Shown: positions 1 to 5,311 of the stretch, piece after piece | How positions within the stretch are numbered: position 1 is the stretch's first letter | How the letters are laid out: every line of letters begins with the position of its first letter | Translations under genes and position numbers: made by a program | From: JBFILW01 sp041612005 | GTDB taxonomy: Bacteria; Gemmatimonadota; Gemmatimonadetes; Palauibacterales; Palauibacteraceae | Direction of reading: 5' to 3' | DNA: 5,437 nt | Assembly (NCBI GenBank): GCA_041612005.1 | Contig: JBFILW010000189.1 | Location: 1-5,437 of the forward strand | Notes under the pieces: model-generated | What the model was told of the DNA's origin: nothing | What the model saw: only the letters and a program-made list of their open reading frames with translations | Databases searched by the model: none

Positions 1-35
1 GACCTCCGGACCCGGCCGCGCACGGGGCGGATTCA

Positions 36-111
36 TGGGCGAAGAGGGATTCGAACCCCCGACCTCCTGCTTGTAAGGCAGGCGCTCTAAACCAGGCTGA
101 GCTATTCGCCC
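36..111 (-). tRNA. tRNA-Val (anticodon TAC)
   Basis: Valine tRNA reading GUA and related codons. Read on the minus strand it folds as a full cloverleaf of 76 nt. The acceptor stem is GGGCGAA with TTCGCCC. The D-arm is GCTC/GAGC with an 11-nt loop. The anticodon stem is CCTGC/GCAGG with loop CTTACAA, giving anticodon TAC. The variable loop is 5 nt. The T-arm is GGGGG/CCCTC (one G-T wobble) with loop TTCGAAT. The discriminator base is A at 36, and the next bases are TGA, so CCA is not encoded and must be added by nucleotidyltransferase. All stems pair, so the gene looks functional. A degraded copy of the same tRNA lies at 4825-4900 on the same strand. Confidence 0.97.
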
Positions 112-117
112 TCAATG

Positions 118-123
118 ATTATG
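118..123 (-). promoter_or_regulatory. possible -10 element for tRNA-Val
   Basis: On the minus strand CATAAT (5 of 6 matches to TATAAT) lies 6 nt upstream of the mature tRNA 5' end. The best -35 at 17-nt spacing is TGGAAC, a poor match. Initiation from this box would fall almost at the mature 5' end, leaving little leader for RNase P. The assignment is therefore weak, and the tRNA may instead be transcribed from further upstream. Confidence 0.25.
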
Positions 124-161
124 CCGACGGAGTGGCTCTCGTTCCAGGTCTCGTGCCGCTC

Positions 162-177
162 GTGATTCAGTCATCAC
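162..177. promoter_or_regulatory. small dyad upstream of the sigma gene
   Basis: GTGAT-N6-ATCAC is a perfect 5-bp inverted repeat in the gap between the divergent tRNA-Val and the sigma factor gene, 68 nt before the sigma start codon. It could be an operator half-site pair. Its spacing does not match CRP (GTGA-N8-TCAC here, whereas CRP needs N6 between TGTGA and TCACA) or FNR sites. A 5-bp dyad can occur by chance. Confidence 0.2.
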
Positions 178-233
178 CCGTTTCCGCCATATTGCCCGGC
201 GGTTTCCCGGCCACGAATGTTGTGACATAGCCG

Positions 234-240
234 AAGGAGG
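234..240 (+). promoter_or_regulatory. ribosome binding site of the sigma gene
   Basis: AAGGAGG is a full-strength Shine-Dalgarno sequence with a 4-nt spacer (CGCG) to the ATG at 245, slightly tight but effective. It fixes the sigma factor start and suggests strong translation of the first gene of the operon. The kinase behind it has no comparable site. Confidence 0.8.
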
Positions 241-244
241 CGCG

Positions 245-892
245 ATGGTCCCTACCGAGCGCGACGAACGCTCGCCGGATGTCACGCGGCTGCTACGTGA
301 GGCGTCAGAGGGACGGCGGGAATCGTTCGACCGGCTGATGCCATTAGTGTACGCGGAGCTCAAGCGAGTCGCGCGTGCCCGGCTCCACTCCCAGCGCGAG
401 GGCCACACTCTCACGCCGACCGCGTTGGTTCACGAAGCCTACCTGAAGCTCGTCGATCAGACACGAGTGGAATGGCAAAGTCGCGCGCACTTCTTCGCGA
501 TCGCCTCGAAAGCCATGCGCCAGATCCTGATCGATTATGCGAAGCGCAAGACGGCCGGGAAGCGCGGAGGCGGTGCGGTCCACGTTTCATTCGAAGAGCA
601 GACCGACAGTGGACCGCGCGGCGACCGCGGAATCGAAGATCACCAGGCCGAGGGACTCCTGGCACTCGACGAGGCTCTCACGAGGCTCGCCGCGTTCGAT
701 GAGCGCGGCGCGACCGTCGTGCAATATCGCTTCTTCGGTGGCCTGACCCATCGCGAGGTCGCCGACGTGCTGGGCGCCTCCGAGGTGACGGTACGCCGAG
801 CCTGGGCGGCTGCGAAGGCATGGTTAGGTCAGGAGATGCGAGCAGCCGGCACCGATCCCGGTTCGCTGGAGGGGGCAGCCGGCAACGGCTGA
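245..892 (+). CDS. ECF sigma factor, Sig-70_X6 / Sigma70_ECF type
   Basis: Extracytoplasmic-function sigma factor of 215 aa, expected to direct RNA polymerase to a small regulon. Region 2 spans roughly residues 10-102, with the family signature around LTPTALVHEAYLKL (56-69) and the FFAIASKAMRQILIDYAKRK stretch at 83-102. A G/D-rich linker occupies about 103-135. Region 4 covers about 138-198, with a helix-turn-helix at LTHREVADVLGASEVTVRRA (167-186). This is the pattern of TIGR02999 / PF07638. In most ECF factors the start of region 2.2 reads like DAED-L-x-Q-E; here the equivalent is TPTA-LVHE (57-64), with no acidic residues and two threonines. Family knowledge: some kinase-linked ECF factors are activated by threonine phosphorylation in region 2. 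No zinc-finger anti-sigma gene is adjacent; the next gene, 7 nt away, is a Ser/Thr kinase. The start is supported by a strong Shine-Dalgarno sequence. The final ~15 residues (G-, A- and S-rich) look unstructured. The promoters it controls cannot be read from this window. Confidence 0.95.
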   Translation: MVPTERDERSPDVTRLLREASEGRRESFDRLMPLVYAELKRVARARLHSQREGHTLTPTALVHEAYLKLVDQTRVEWQSRAHFFAIASKAMRQILIDYAKRKTAGKRGGGAVHVSFEEQTDSGPRGDRGIEDHQAEGLLALDEALTRLAAFDERGATVVQYRFFGGLTHREVADVLGASEVTVRRAWAAAKAWLGQEMRAAGTDPGSLEGAAGNG

Positions 893-899
893 CATCCTC

Positions 900-3665
900 A
901 TGGACCCGCGTACCTGGAAACGGATTCAGGAGTTGTTCTTCGCCGCACTCGAACGGTCTGAGGACGAGCGAGAGGAGTTCGTCAAGCAGGCCAGCGCCGG
1001 CGACCGAGGGCTGTCGGACGCCGTATCGCGCCTGTTGCGCGAGCACGAGGCGGAGCCGGCGTTTCTCGAAACACCGGTCGTCGACTTCGACACCCGAATG
1101 GAGACGGGATCGACCGCAGACCGGCTCATCGGTCAGTATCGGGTCGTGCGCCTGCTGGGCCGCGGCGGCATGGGTGAGGTCTTCCTCGCCGTTCGCGAGG
1201 GTGACGACTATCGGCGATCCGCAGCCGTCAAGCTCATCCGACAGGGCCTCGACACGGTCGACGTGCTGGCGCGCTTCCGTCAGGAACGGCGTATCCTGGC
1301 CGCCTTGCACCACCCGAATATCGCCCAGCTCCTCGACGGCGGAGCCACGGACGAAGGCCGCCCGTACTTCGTCATGGAGTACATAGAGGGCGAACCGATC
1401 GATAGGTACGCGGATCGAAACGGCCTGACGATCGCACAGCGGCTCGAGCTGTTCCGGACGATCTGCGAAGCCGTTCAACACGCACACTCCAATCTCGTCG
1501 TCCACCGAGACCTCAAGCCGGGCAACATCCTCGTCACGGCCGACGGGGTTCCGAAGCTGCTGGATTTCGGGATCGGAAAGGTGCTCGAGACCGAGGAGTC
1601 GATCGAGACGCGTACCGGGTCCCAACTCCTGACGCCGGAGTACGCGGCTCCGGAGCAGGTGCGGGGCGAGACCGTGACGACGGCCACGGACATCTATGGG
1701 CTCGGTGTGCTGCTCTACGAGCTTTTGACCGGCCACCGGCCTTACGACCTCGGCAAGGGTACTCCCCTCGAGATCGAACGCGCCGTCTGTGAGACGGAGC
1801 CGGCCGCGCCCAGCACGATCGTGAGACGCGAAGCGACCCGGACCCGAGCCGACGGTACGACCGAGAGGGTCACCCCCACGGACATCAGCGCTCGTCGGGC
1901 CACGGATCCGCACCGCCTGCGGCGCCGGCTCGCGGGCGATCTCGACAACATCGTGCTGATGGCGGTGCGCAAGCAGCCCGGCCGCCGATATCCGTCCGCC
2001 GCCATGTTGGGTGAGGACGTACGCCGGCACCTCGCCGGCCTGCCCGTGGCCGCCCGTCCCGACACGCTGCGCTACCGAGCCGTGAAGTTCGCCCGACGCA
2101 ACGCGGCCGCCGTCGTCGCGGTAGCAGCCATCATGGTCGCGCTCGCGGCCACGAGCATCGTCACCCAGGTGCAGTCCCGCCGAGTGGCGCGCGAGCGTGA
2201 CCAGGCGGTCGAGGAGCGGGCCAAGGCGATCGAGGTGCGCGGCTTTCTCCTCGAGATGTTCGGCGGTGCAGCGGCGGATCAAGCCGCAGCGGACACGATC
2301 ACCGCGAGGCAGCTGCTCGACCTCCAGGGAGAGACCGTCGACGAGACGTATGCCGATCGACCGGCGTTGCGCGCCGAAATGCTGCAGGTCCTGGCCGAAG
2401 GGTACGAGCGGCTCGGGATGCTCTCGACCGCCGAAGGGCACGCGGGTCACGCCCTGCGGCTTCGACGAGAGTTGTACGGCGCAGGCCACGCCGATATCGC
2501 CGCGTCGTTGAATCAGTTGGGCTGGATCACCCACGCGCTGGGCCGCAGCCGGGAGGCCTTGCCCTTGCTCGAGGAGGCCGTCTCCATCCGCCGCGGGCTC
2601 GGCGATCCGCAGCGCGTCGAGCTGTCGCGGTCGCTCAACGATCTGGGAAGCGTATTGGATCACCTGGGAGCAATGGAGCGCGCGGAGCCGCTGCTGAGCG
2701 AGGCGCTCGCGATCCGTCTCGAACTCCTCGGGCCCGGCCATAGGGCCGTCGGCATCACGGCCAACAACCTCGCGGTCCTCTACTTCCGACAGGGCGACTT
2801 CGCCGAAGCGGCGCGGTTGGGGCAGCAGGCGCTCGAGGCGCTGCGGGTGTCGGTCGGACCGGACCACCAACGCTCGGTGATCGCGCAAAACAACCTCGCG
2901 TTGTTCCAACGGCGCGAGGGCGCGTTTGCCGAGGCGGAGCGGACGCTGCGCAATCTGCTCGTGCGTCAGACCCGCATCCAGGGTCAGGACCATCCCGTAA
3001 CCGCGCTCGTGATGTCGAGTCTCGCCAGCGTCCTGGTCGAGCTCGGCCAGATCGATGAAGCCGAGGGCCTCTATCGCGACGCCTTGGCGATACTGGAGGA
3101 GAAGCTCGGATCGAATCACCGCGACGTGGCCTCGTCGTGGAGCGGCATAGGGTCGACCCTTTATCGCGGCGGCCGGTACATTGAGGCAGTCTCCGCGCAC
3201 CGGCAGGCTCTCGCGATCCGAAGGACCGTCCTCGGCGACGACCACTCCGCGGTCGGCTCATCACTCCTCGATCTGGCGCGTACCCATCAAGCCATGGGAA
3301 AGCTCGACCAGGCCGAGCGTCACTACCGGGAGTCGCTCGCGGTGACGGTCGTGGCGCTCGGTGATGACCATCCGCAGGTTGCCGCCATCCGTCTTTCGTT
3401 CGGCGGTTTCCTCGTGGATCGGAATCCGGAAGAGGCCCGGGTCGTGCTCTCGGCCGCCCTCGCTGGCGCCTCGGCGCGAAACCGCACATCGCTGGCGCAC
3501 AACGCCCGGCTGGCCCTCATCGGGGCGCACCTGGCGCTCGGAGACCGCGCCGCGGCGAACGGCTTGGCGCGTGAGCTCGTTGCGGCCCGGGATGCCGGCG
3601 AGCTGACGCCCGCCCAACTCGAGCATCTGCGCCGCCTCGAGGCGAGGCTGGCCGAGCCCTCCTGA
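900..3665 (+). CDS. membrane Ser/Thr protein kinase with C-terminal TPR array
   Basis: Hanks-type (Pkn/Stk) kinase of 921 aa. Residues 1-60 form a charged helical module common to ECF-linked kinases, ending near FLETP. The kinase domain covers about 77-380: glycine loop GRGGMGEV (87-94), ATP-binding Lys111 in AVK, alphaC Glu129, hinge VMEY (158-161), catalytic loop HRDLKPGN (202-209, base Asp204), DFG (222-224) and APE (250-252). Thr237, Thr239 and Thr245 lie in the activation segment. Every catalytic residue is present, so it should be active. A single membrane helix at about 402-422, preceded by basic RYRAVKFARR, puts the kinase in the cytoplasm and the rest outside. Residues 425-447 are strongly charged and may be coiled coil. 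About 490-840 holds tandem ~42-residue TPR units of the TPR_10/TPR_12 kind (A-L-x-I-x-x-x-x-L-G-x-x-H), followed by a degenerate helical tail, probably for protein binding. It starts 7 nt after the sigma stop with no good Shine-Dalgarno sequence nearby (GGAGGGGG is 24 nt upstream), so translation is probably coupled to the sigma gene. The likely substrate, by context, is the sigma factor. Confidence 0.95.
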   Translation: MDPRTWKRIQELFFAALERSEDEREEFVKQASAGDRGLSDAVSRLLREHEAEPAFLETPVVDFDTRMETGSTADRLIGQYRVVRLLGRGGMGEVFLAVREGDDYRRSAAVKLIRQGLDTVDVLARFRQERRILAALHHPNIAQLLDGGATDEGRPYFVMEYIEGEPIDRYADRNGLTIAQRLELFRTICEAVQHAHSNLVVHRDLKPGNILVTADGVPKLLDFGIGKVLETEESIETRTGSQLLTPEYAAPEQVRGETVTTATDIYGLGVLLYELLTGHRPYDLGKGTPLEIERAVCETEPAAPSTIVRREATRTRADGTTERVTPTDISARRATDPHRLRRRLAGDLDNIVLMAVRKQPGRRYPSAAMLGEDVRRHLAGLPVAARPDTLRYRAVKFARRNAAAVVAVAAIMVALAATSIVTQVQSRRVARERDQAVEERAKAIEVRGFLLEMFGGAAADQAAADTITARQLLDLQGETVDETYADRPALRAEMLQVLAEGYERLGMLSTAEGHAGHALRLRRELYGAGHADIAASLNQLGWITHALGRSREALPLLEEAVSIRRGLGDPQRVELSRSLNDLGSVLDHLGAMERAEPLLSEALAIRLELLGPGHRAVGITANNLAVLYFRQGDFAEAARLGQQALEALRVSVGPDHQRSVIAQNNLALFQRREGAFAEAERTLRNLLVRQTRIQGQDHPVTALVMSSLASVLVELGQIDEAEGLYRDALAILEEKLGSNHRDVASSWSGIGSTLYRGGRYIEAVSAHRQALAIRRTVLGDDHSAVGSSLLDLARTHQAMGKLDQAERHYRESLAVTVVALGDDHPQVAAIRLSFGGFLVDRNPEEARVVLSAALAGASARNRTSLAHNARLALIGAHLALGDRAAANGLARELVAARDAGELTPAQLEHLRRLEARLAEPS

Positions 3666-3668
3666 ATC

Positions 3669-3689
3669 GACGGCTCTTCGTGAGCCGTC
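3669..3689 (+). terminator. hairpin after the kinase gene, probable operon terminator
   Basis: A perfect 8-bp stem, GACGGCTC / GAGCCGTC, with loop TTCGT begins 3 nt after the kinase stop codon. It is not directly followed by a T tract; the only short run (TTTT, 3711-3714) is 21 nt further on. The position fits termination or mRNA 3'-end stabilisation of the sigma/kinase operon. Without the T tract, partial read-through into the lipoprotein gene is possible. Confidence 0.5.
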
Positions 3690-3802
3690 CGGCGTGATCG
3701 CCTCGGGCGCTTTTCGTCGTACTTCCCCACGAGCCGCCGGCGAACGGACCAGAGCAGGTCCCCGGCCCGCTGTGGGTGACGCCGGCCCGGACGTCTCAGC
3801 CT

Positions 3803-3807
3803 GGAGG
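3803..3807 (+). promoter_or_regulatory. ribosome binding site of the lipoprotein gene
   Basis: GGAGG with a 5-nt spacer (CCTCA) to the ATG at 3813. It supports this start, which also gives a plausible signal peptide, with basic residues ahead of the hydrophobic core. No convincing -35/-10 pair was found in the 147-nt gap before it. Confidence 0.7.
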
Positions 3808-3812
3808 CCTCA

Positions 3813-4583
3813 ATGTCGAACTGCCCGATCCATTCGAGCCCGAAGCGATCCCTGCGCTTCCTCTCCTCTCGCGCCGCCTGCCTGCTCCTGGCGGGCCTCC
3901 TCGTGTCGACCGGATGTAAGAACCTAGAGCGCAGCGAGCTGCTCGCCCCCGAGGAGAACAGCGGCACCATCAGGGGGCAGGTGACCCTCGATGGGGAACC
4001 TTTGGCCGGCTCGACGCTCATCTTCAGATCCGGAGAAGATCTCATCTCCGTCCGTACGGACGAGGCCGGGAGCTACGAGATTACGTTGCTCAGGGGAGAG
4101 TGGGACATATGGGTGGGAAACGTGCCGGGCGCCGCTTGTCCCAGCAGCACCGTTCGACTCCACATCGGCGAGGAGAAGAACCTGGCGCTGGATTGTCGGA
4201 GTCTCGAGGGGACCTACGACGTCGAGTATCGCCTGAGCGCCTCGACCTGTGAAGCTTCCCTCGCTCCCTATACCGTCGAGGCCACCGCCCAGGGGCAAAC
4301 GATCGGCGAGAACACTCAGCTGTCGTTTCAATTCCCAGACGCTCCCGCGCCGATCTCCGGTCTCTATTACGGCCTGACGGAAACCTACGCGGGTGAGACG
4401 CCATTCGTGGATATCGGAAACGGGCTAACGGCAAGGGAGAGTTGGGACACGGCGGTCGACTTCCAGCTCGGGGCCCAGTTCTACCTCACAGGAACAGCGA
4501 CGGTCGAGGTGCGGGCCGGAGGCGCGCCTGTATGTCAGCGAGATTTCCTGGTCCAAGCCCGGCGGATGACCTTCACGTTCTAG
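3813..4583 (+). CDS. predicted lipoprotein with carboxypeptidase-regulatory-like beta domain
   Basis: Exported protein of 256 aa, not recognised as a named family. The N-terminus has basic residues (K11, R12, R15, R20), a hydrophobic core AACLLLAGLLV (21-31) and a lipobox-like VSTGC, with Cys35 the likely lipidated residue. Serine at -3 is less usual than leucine, so signal peptidase I cleavage is an alternative. Residues 51-102 look like a transthyretin/CarboxypepD_reg-like fold: a G-x-I-x-G-x-V-T-L-D-G-x-P-L-x-G start, then F-R-S-G, then T-D-x-x-G-S-Y at 82-88 and a final strand. Such domains usually act in adhesion or protein binding at the cell surface. Residues ~103-256 appear beta-rich and carry four cysteines (109, 128, 146, 241), which could form disulfides in an oxidising compartment. 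The protein ends in MTFTF; a terminal aromatic often marks outer-membrane proteins, but the length argues against a barrel. It lies on the same strand as the kinase operon, 147 nt downstream and past a hairpin, so a functional link is only positional. Confidence 0.85.
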   Translation: MSNCPIHSSPKRSLRFLSSRAACLLLAGLLVSTGCKNLERSELLAPEENSGTIRGQVTLDGEPLAGSTLIFRSGEDLISVRTDEAGSYEITLLRGEWDIWVGNVPGAACPSSTVRLHIGEEKNLALDCRSLEGTYDVEYRLSASTCEASLAPYTVEATAQGQTIGENTQLSFQFPDAPAPISGLYYGLTETYAGETPFVDIGNGLTARESWDTAVDFQLGAQFYLTGTATVEVRAGGAPVCQRDFLVQARRMTFTF

Positions 4584-4622
4584 GACCGCGGCGCGAGAGC
4601 GCCAACGGTCCATTCGCGGTCC
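4583..4622 (+). terminator. nested hairpins after the lipoprotein gene
   Basis: The sequence beginning at the last base of the stop codon forms an 8-bp perfect outer stem, GGACCGCG (4583-4590) with CGCGGTCC (4615-4622). Inside it is a small hairpin, GCGC-GAGA-GCGC (4591-4602), closed by a GNRA-type tetraloop. A second partner for GGACCG is CGGTCC at 4606-4611, so two outer pairings compete. There is no T tract. Probable terminator or 3'-end stabiliser of the lipoprotein transcript. Confidence 0.5.
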
Positions 4623-4811
4623 GCTGATTCAGGGTCATCTCTGACGCGGCCTCGCATCTCCTCACGCGGGGCTGGACCCAGCTCATTGGCCGATCTCCGA
4701 CGCCCACGCACCATCTCGGGTGAAGTGGAGACGGGGGCTGTCGCCTGGGCTTTCAGATACGGAGAAGACCCGGAAATCGGTCATCGGCATCCGGATCCGA
4801 TCCGTACCACC

Positions 4812-4831
4812 GGTTGAGCTTACAGCCAACC
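4812..4831 (-). terminator. bulged stem-loop downstream of the minus-strand gene
   Basis: GGTTG-a-GCT / AGC-CAACC forms an 8-bp stem with a single-base bulge and a 3-nt loop. It sits 31 nt beyond the stop codon of the 130-aa minus-strand gene and overlaps the expected 3' end of the tRNA relic. Its place suggests transcript ending for the minus-strand gene, but it lacks a T tract and the stem is modest. Confidence 0.25.
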
Positions 4832-4900
4832 TCCGGGAATCGGCGGACCTCGGGGCCGCTGCTAAGGCAGGCGCGCTGAACCGGGCTGAGCGGCGAGCCC
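4825..4900 (-). pseudogene. decayed tRNA-Val copy (tRNA relic)
   Basis: On the minus strand the D-arm plus the 5' part of the anticodon arm (4863-4891) match the tRNA-Val at 36-111 at 26 of 29 positions by hand alignment. The first four acceptor bases, GGGC, are also kept at the same 9-nt distance. Aligned without gaps, the copy keeps the 76-nt footprint and a loose match in the 3' half (GGGA and TCG blocks at 4835-4842). The T-stem no longer pairs, the T-loop lacks TTCGA, and the 3' acceptor strand does not complement the 5' strand, so it cannot be a working tRNA. The anticodon loop reads CTTAGCA, nominally TAG. The 5' half overlaps the 3' end of the minus-strand gene and provides its stop codon. 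It is either an old tRNA duplicate or an att-type scar; no integrase is present in the window. Confidence 0.6.
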
Positions 4901-5254
4901 GATCACCGCCTCGGCGAGCGCGCCCGCGCTCGATCCACGAAGACCGATCGCCCGGAGGCTGGCCGTCTCCTCGACCAGGACGTCGAGCTGGCCGGTCACC
5001 AGCACCGCGAGCGGGTTGTCGCTGCCGGTCGCCGTGCTGGTGGCCTCCTCCGCCGGCCCCAGGGAGCTGCGATCCCGAGGATCGACCCGTTCCCCGCCGT
5101 CGCGGAACTCGAAGTCCATGCGTACGCCGCGCTCGTCCTGCAGCAGCGCCGGCACGAGCGGACCCTGCGTCACGATGGCCTGGTTGAGTGCCGCGGCGAA
5201 GCCGTTGGAATCGTAGAGGTCTTCCTCGTCTGCCGAGCGCGTGTGGACAGCCAT
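4862..5254 (-). CDS. hypothetical protein divergent from the PadR gene
   Basis: A 130-aa protein I do not recognise. Coding is supported by very strong G/C preference at third positions and by a balanced amino-acid composition, unlike the arginine- and proline-rich overlapping frames. It appears cytosolic: no signal peptide or membrane segment. The N-terminal half has DEEDLYDS (9-16), an alternating strand-like RMDFEFRDG, and an acidic/polar linker near GPAEEATSTATGSDN. The C-terminal half, about 80-117, is rich in Leu, Val and Ala and may be helical. The last 12 codons and the TAG stop lie within the tRNA relic, so the natural C-terminus may have been replaced or cut. The start ATG at 5254 has no strong Shine-Dalgarno sequence (GGAT at about -11), so a leaderless or alternative start is possible. 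It is transcribed away from the PadR gene, with 100 nt between the start codons holding the repeat operator, so it may be co-regulated by PadR. Confidence 0.65.
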   Translation of the reverse strand: MAVHTRSADEEDLYDSNGFAAALNQAIVTQGPLVPALLQDERGVRMDFEFRDGGERVDPRDRSSLGPAEEATSTATGSDNPLAVLVTGQLDVLVEETASLRAIGLRGSSAGALAEAVIGLAAQPGSARLP

Positions 5255-5272
5255 GGCAGGTTATCCGGCCTC

Positions 5273-5301
5273 TTGGCATACATAATGCTGCTATGTATAA
5301 T
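5273..5301 (+). promoter_or_regulatory. sigma-70-type promoter of the PadR gene
   Basis: TTGGCA (5273-5278), an exact 17-nt spacer and TATAAT (5296-5301) make a near-consensus housekeeping promoter on the plus strand. Transcription should begin near 5308, leaving a leader of about 47 nt before the PadR start codon. The spacer and -10 box lie inside the tandem repeat, so a protein bound there would block RNA polymerase. Confidence 0.8.
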
Positions 5302-5311
5302 GCTGCTATGT
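5282..5311. repeat. perfect tandem 15-bp repeat, probable PadR operator
   Basis: ATAATGCTGCTATGT occurs twice in direct succession (5282-5296 and 5297-5311) without a mismatch. With flanking bases it also holds a dyad, TACATA (5279-5284) and TATGTA (5292-5297), separated by 7 nt, plus a second TATGTA at 5307-5312 ending in palindromic TGTACA (5309-5314). PadR-family repressors commonly bind ATGT/ACAT-type dyads over their own promoters. The overlap with the -10 region predicts autorepression, and the position between divergent genes allows control of both. Confidence 0.7.

Noticed and set aside
1..35. Possible terminator or gene end beyond the tRNA 3' side
   Set aside because: GC-rich short complementary pieces exist, but no clean stem-loop or T tract, and there is too little sequence to judge.
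162..177. CRP-type binding site
   Set aside because: The GTGA and TCAC half-sites are separated by 8 nt rather than the 6 needed for CRP. Kept only as an unassigned dyad.
678..3245. Very long minus-strand open frame of 855 codons opposite the kinase gene
   Set aside because: It lies wholly antisense to a kinase with intact motifs and repeats. High GC with biased third positions removes stop codons from the opposing frame, and the product resembles no known protein.
2755..3489. Minus-strand open frame of 244 codons over the TPR region
   Set aside because: Composition is dominated by Arg, Pro, Gly and Ser, typical of out-of-frame translation of GC-rich DNA.
3323..4045. Minus-strand open frame of 240 codons spanning the kinase end and the lipoprotein start
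   Set aside because: It crosses two convincing plus-strand genes and the gap between them, and it is rich in arginine and serine with no recognisable domain.
4825..4900. A second functional tRNA (nominal anticodon TAG, leucine)
   Set aside because: T-arm and acceptor stem do not pair, and leucine tRNAs have a long variable arm and a different D-arm sequence. The similarity is to tRNA-Val.
4720..5187. Plus-strand open frame of 155 codons
   Set aside because: It is rich in Arg, Pro and Ala with no third-position G/C preference, and it overlaps the better-supported minus-strand gene at 4862-5254.
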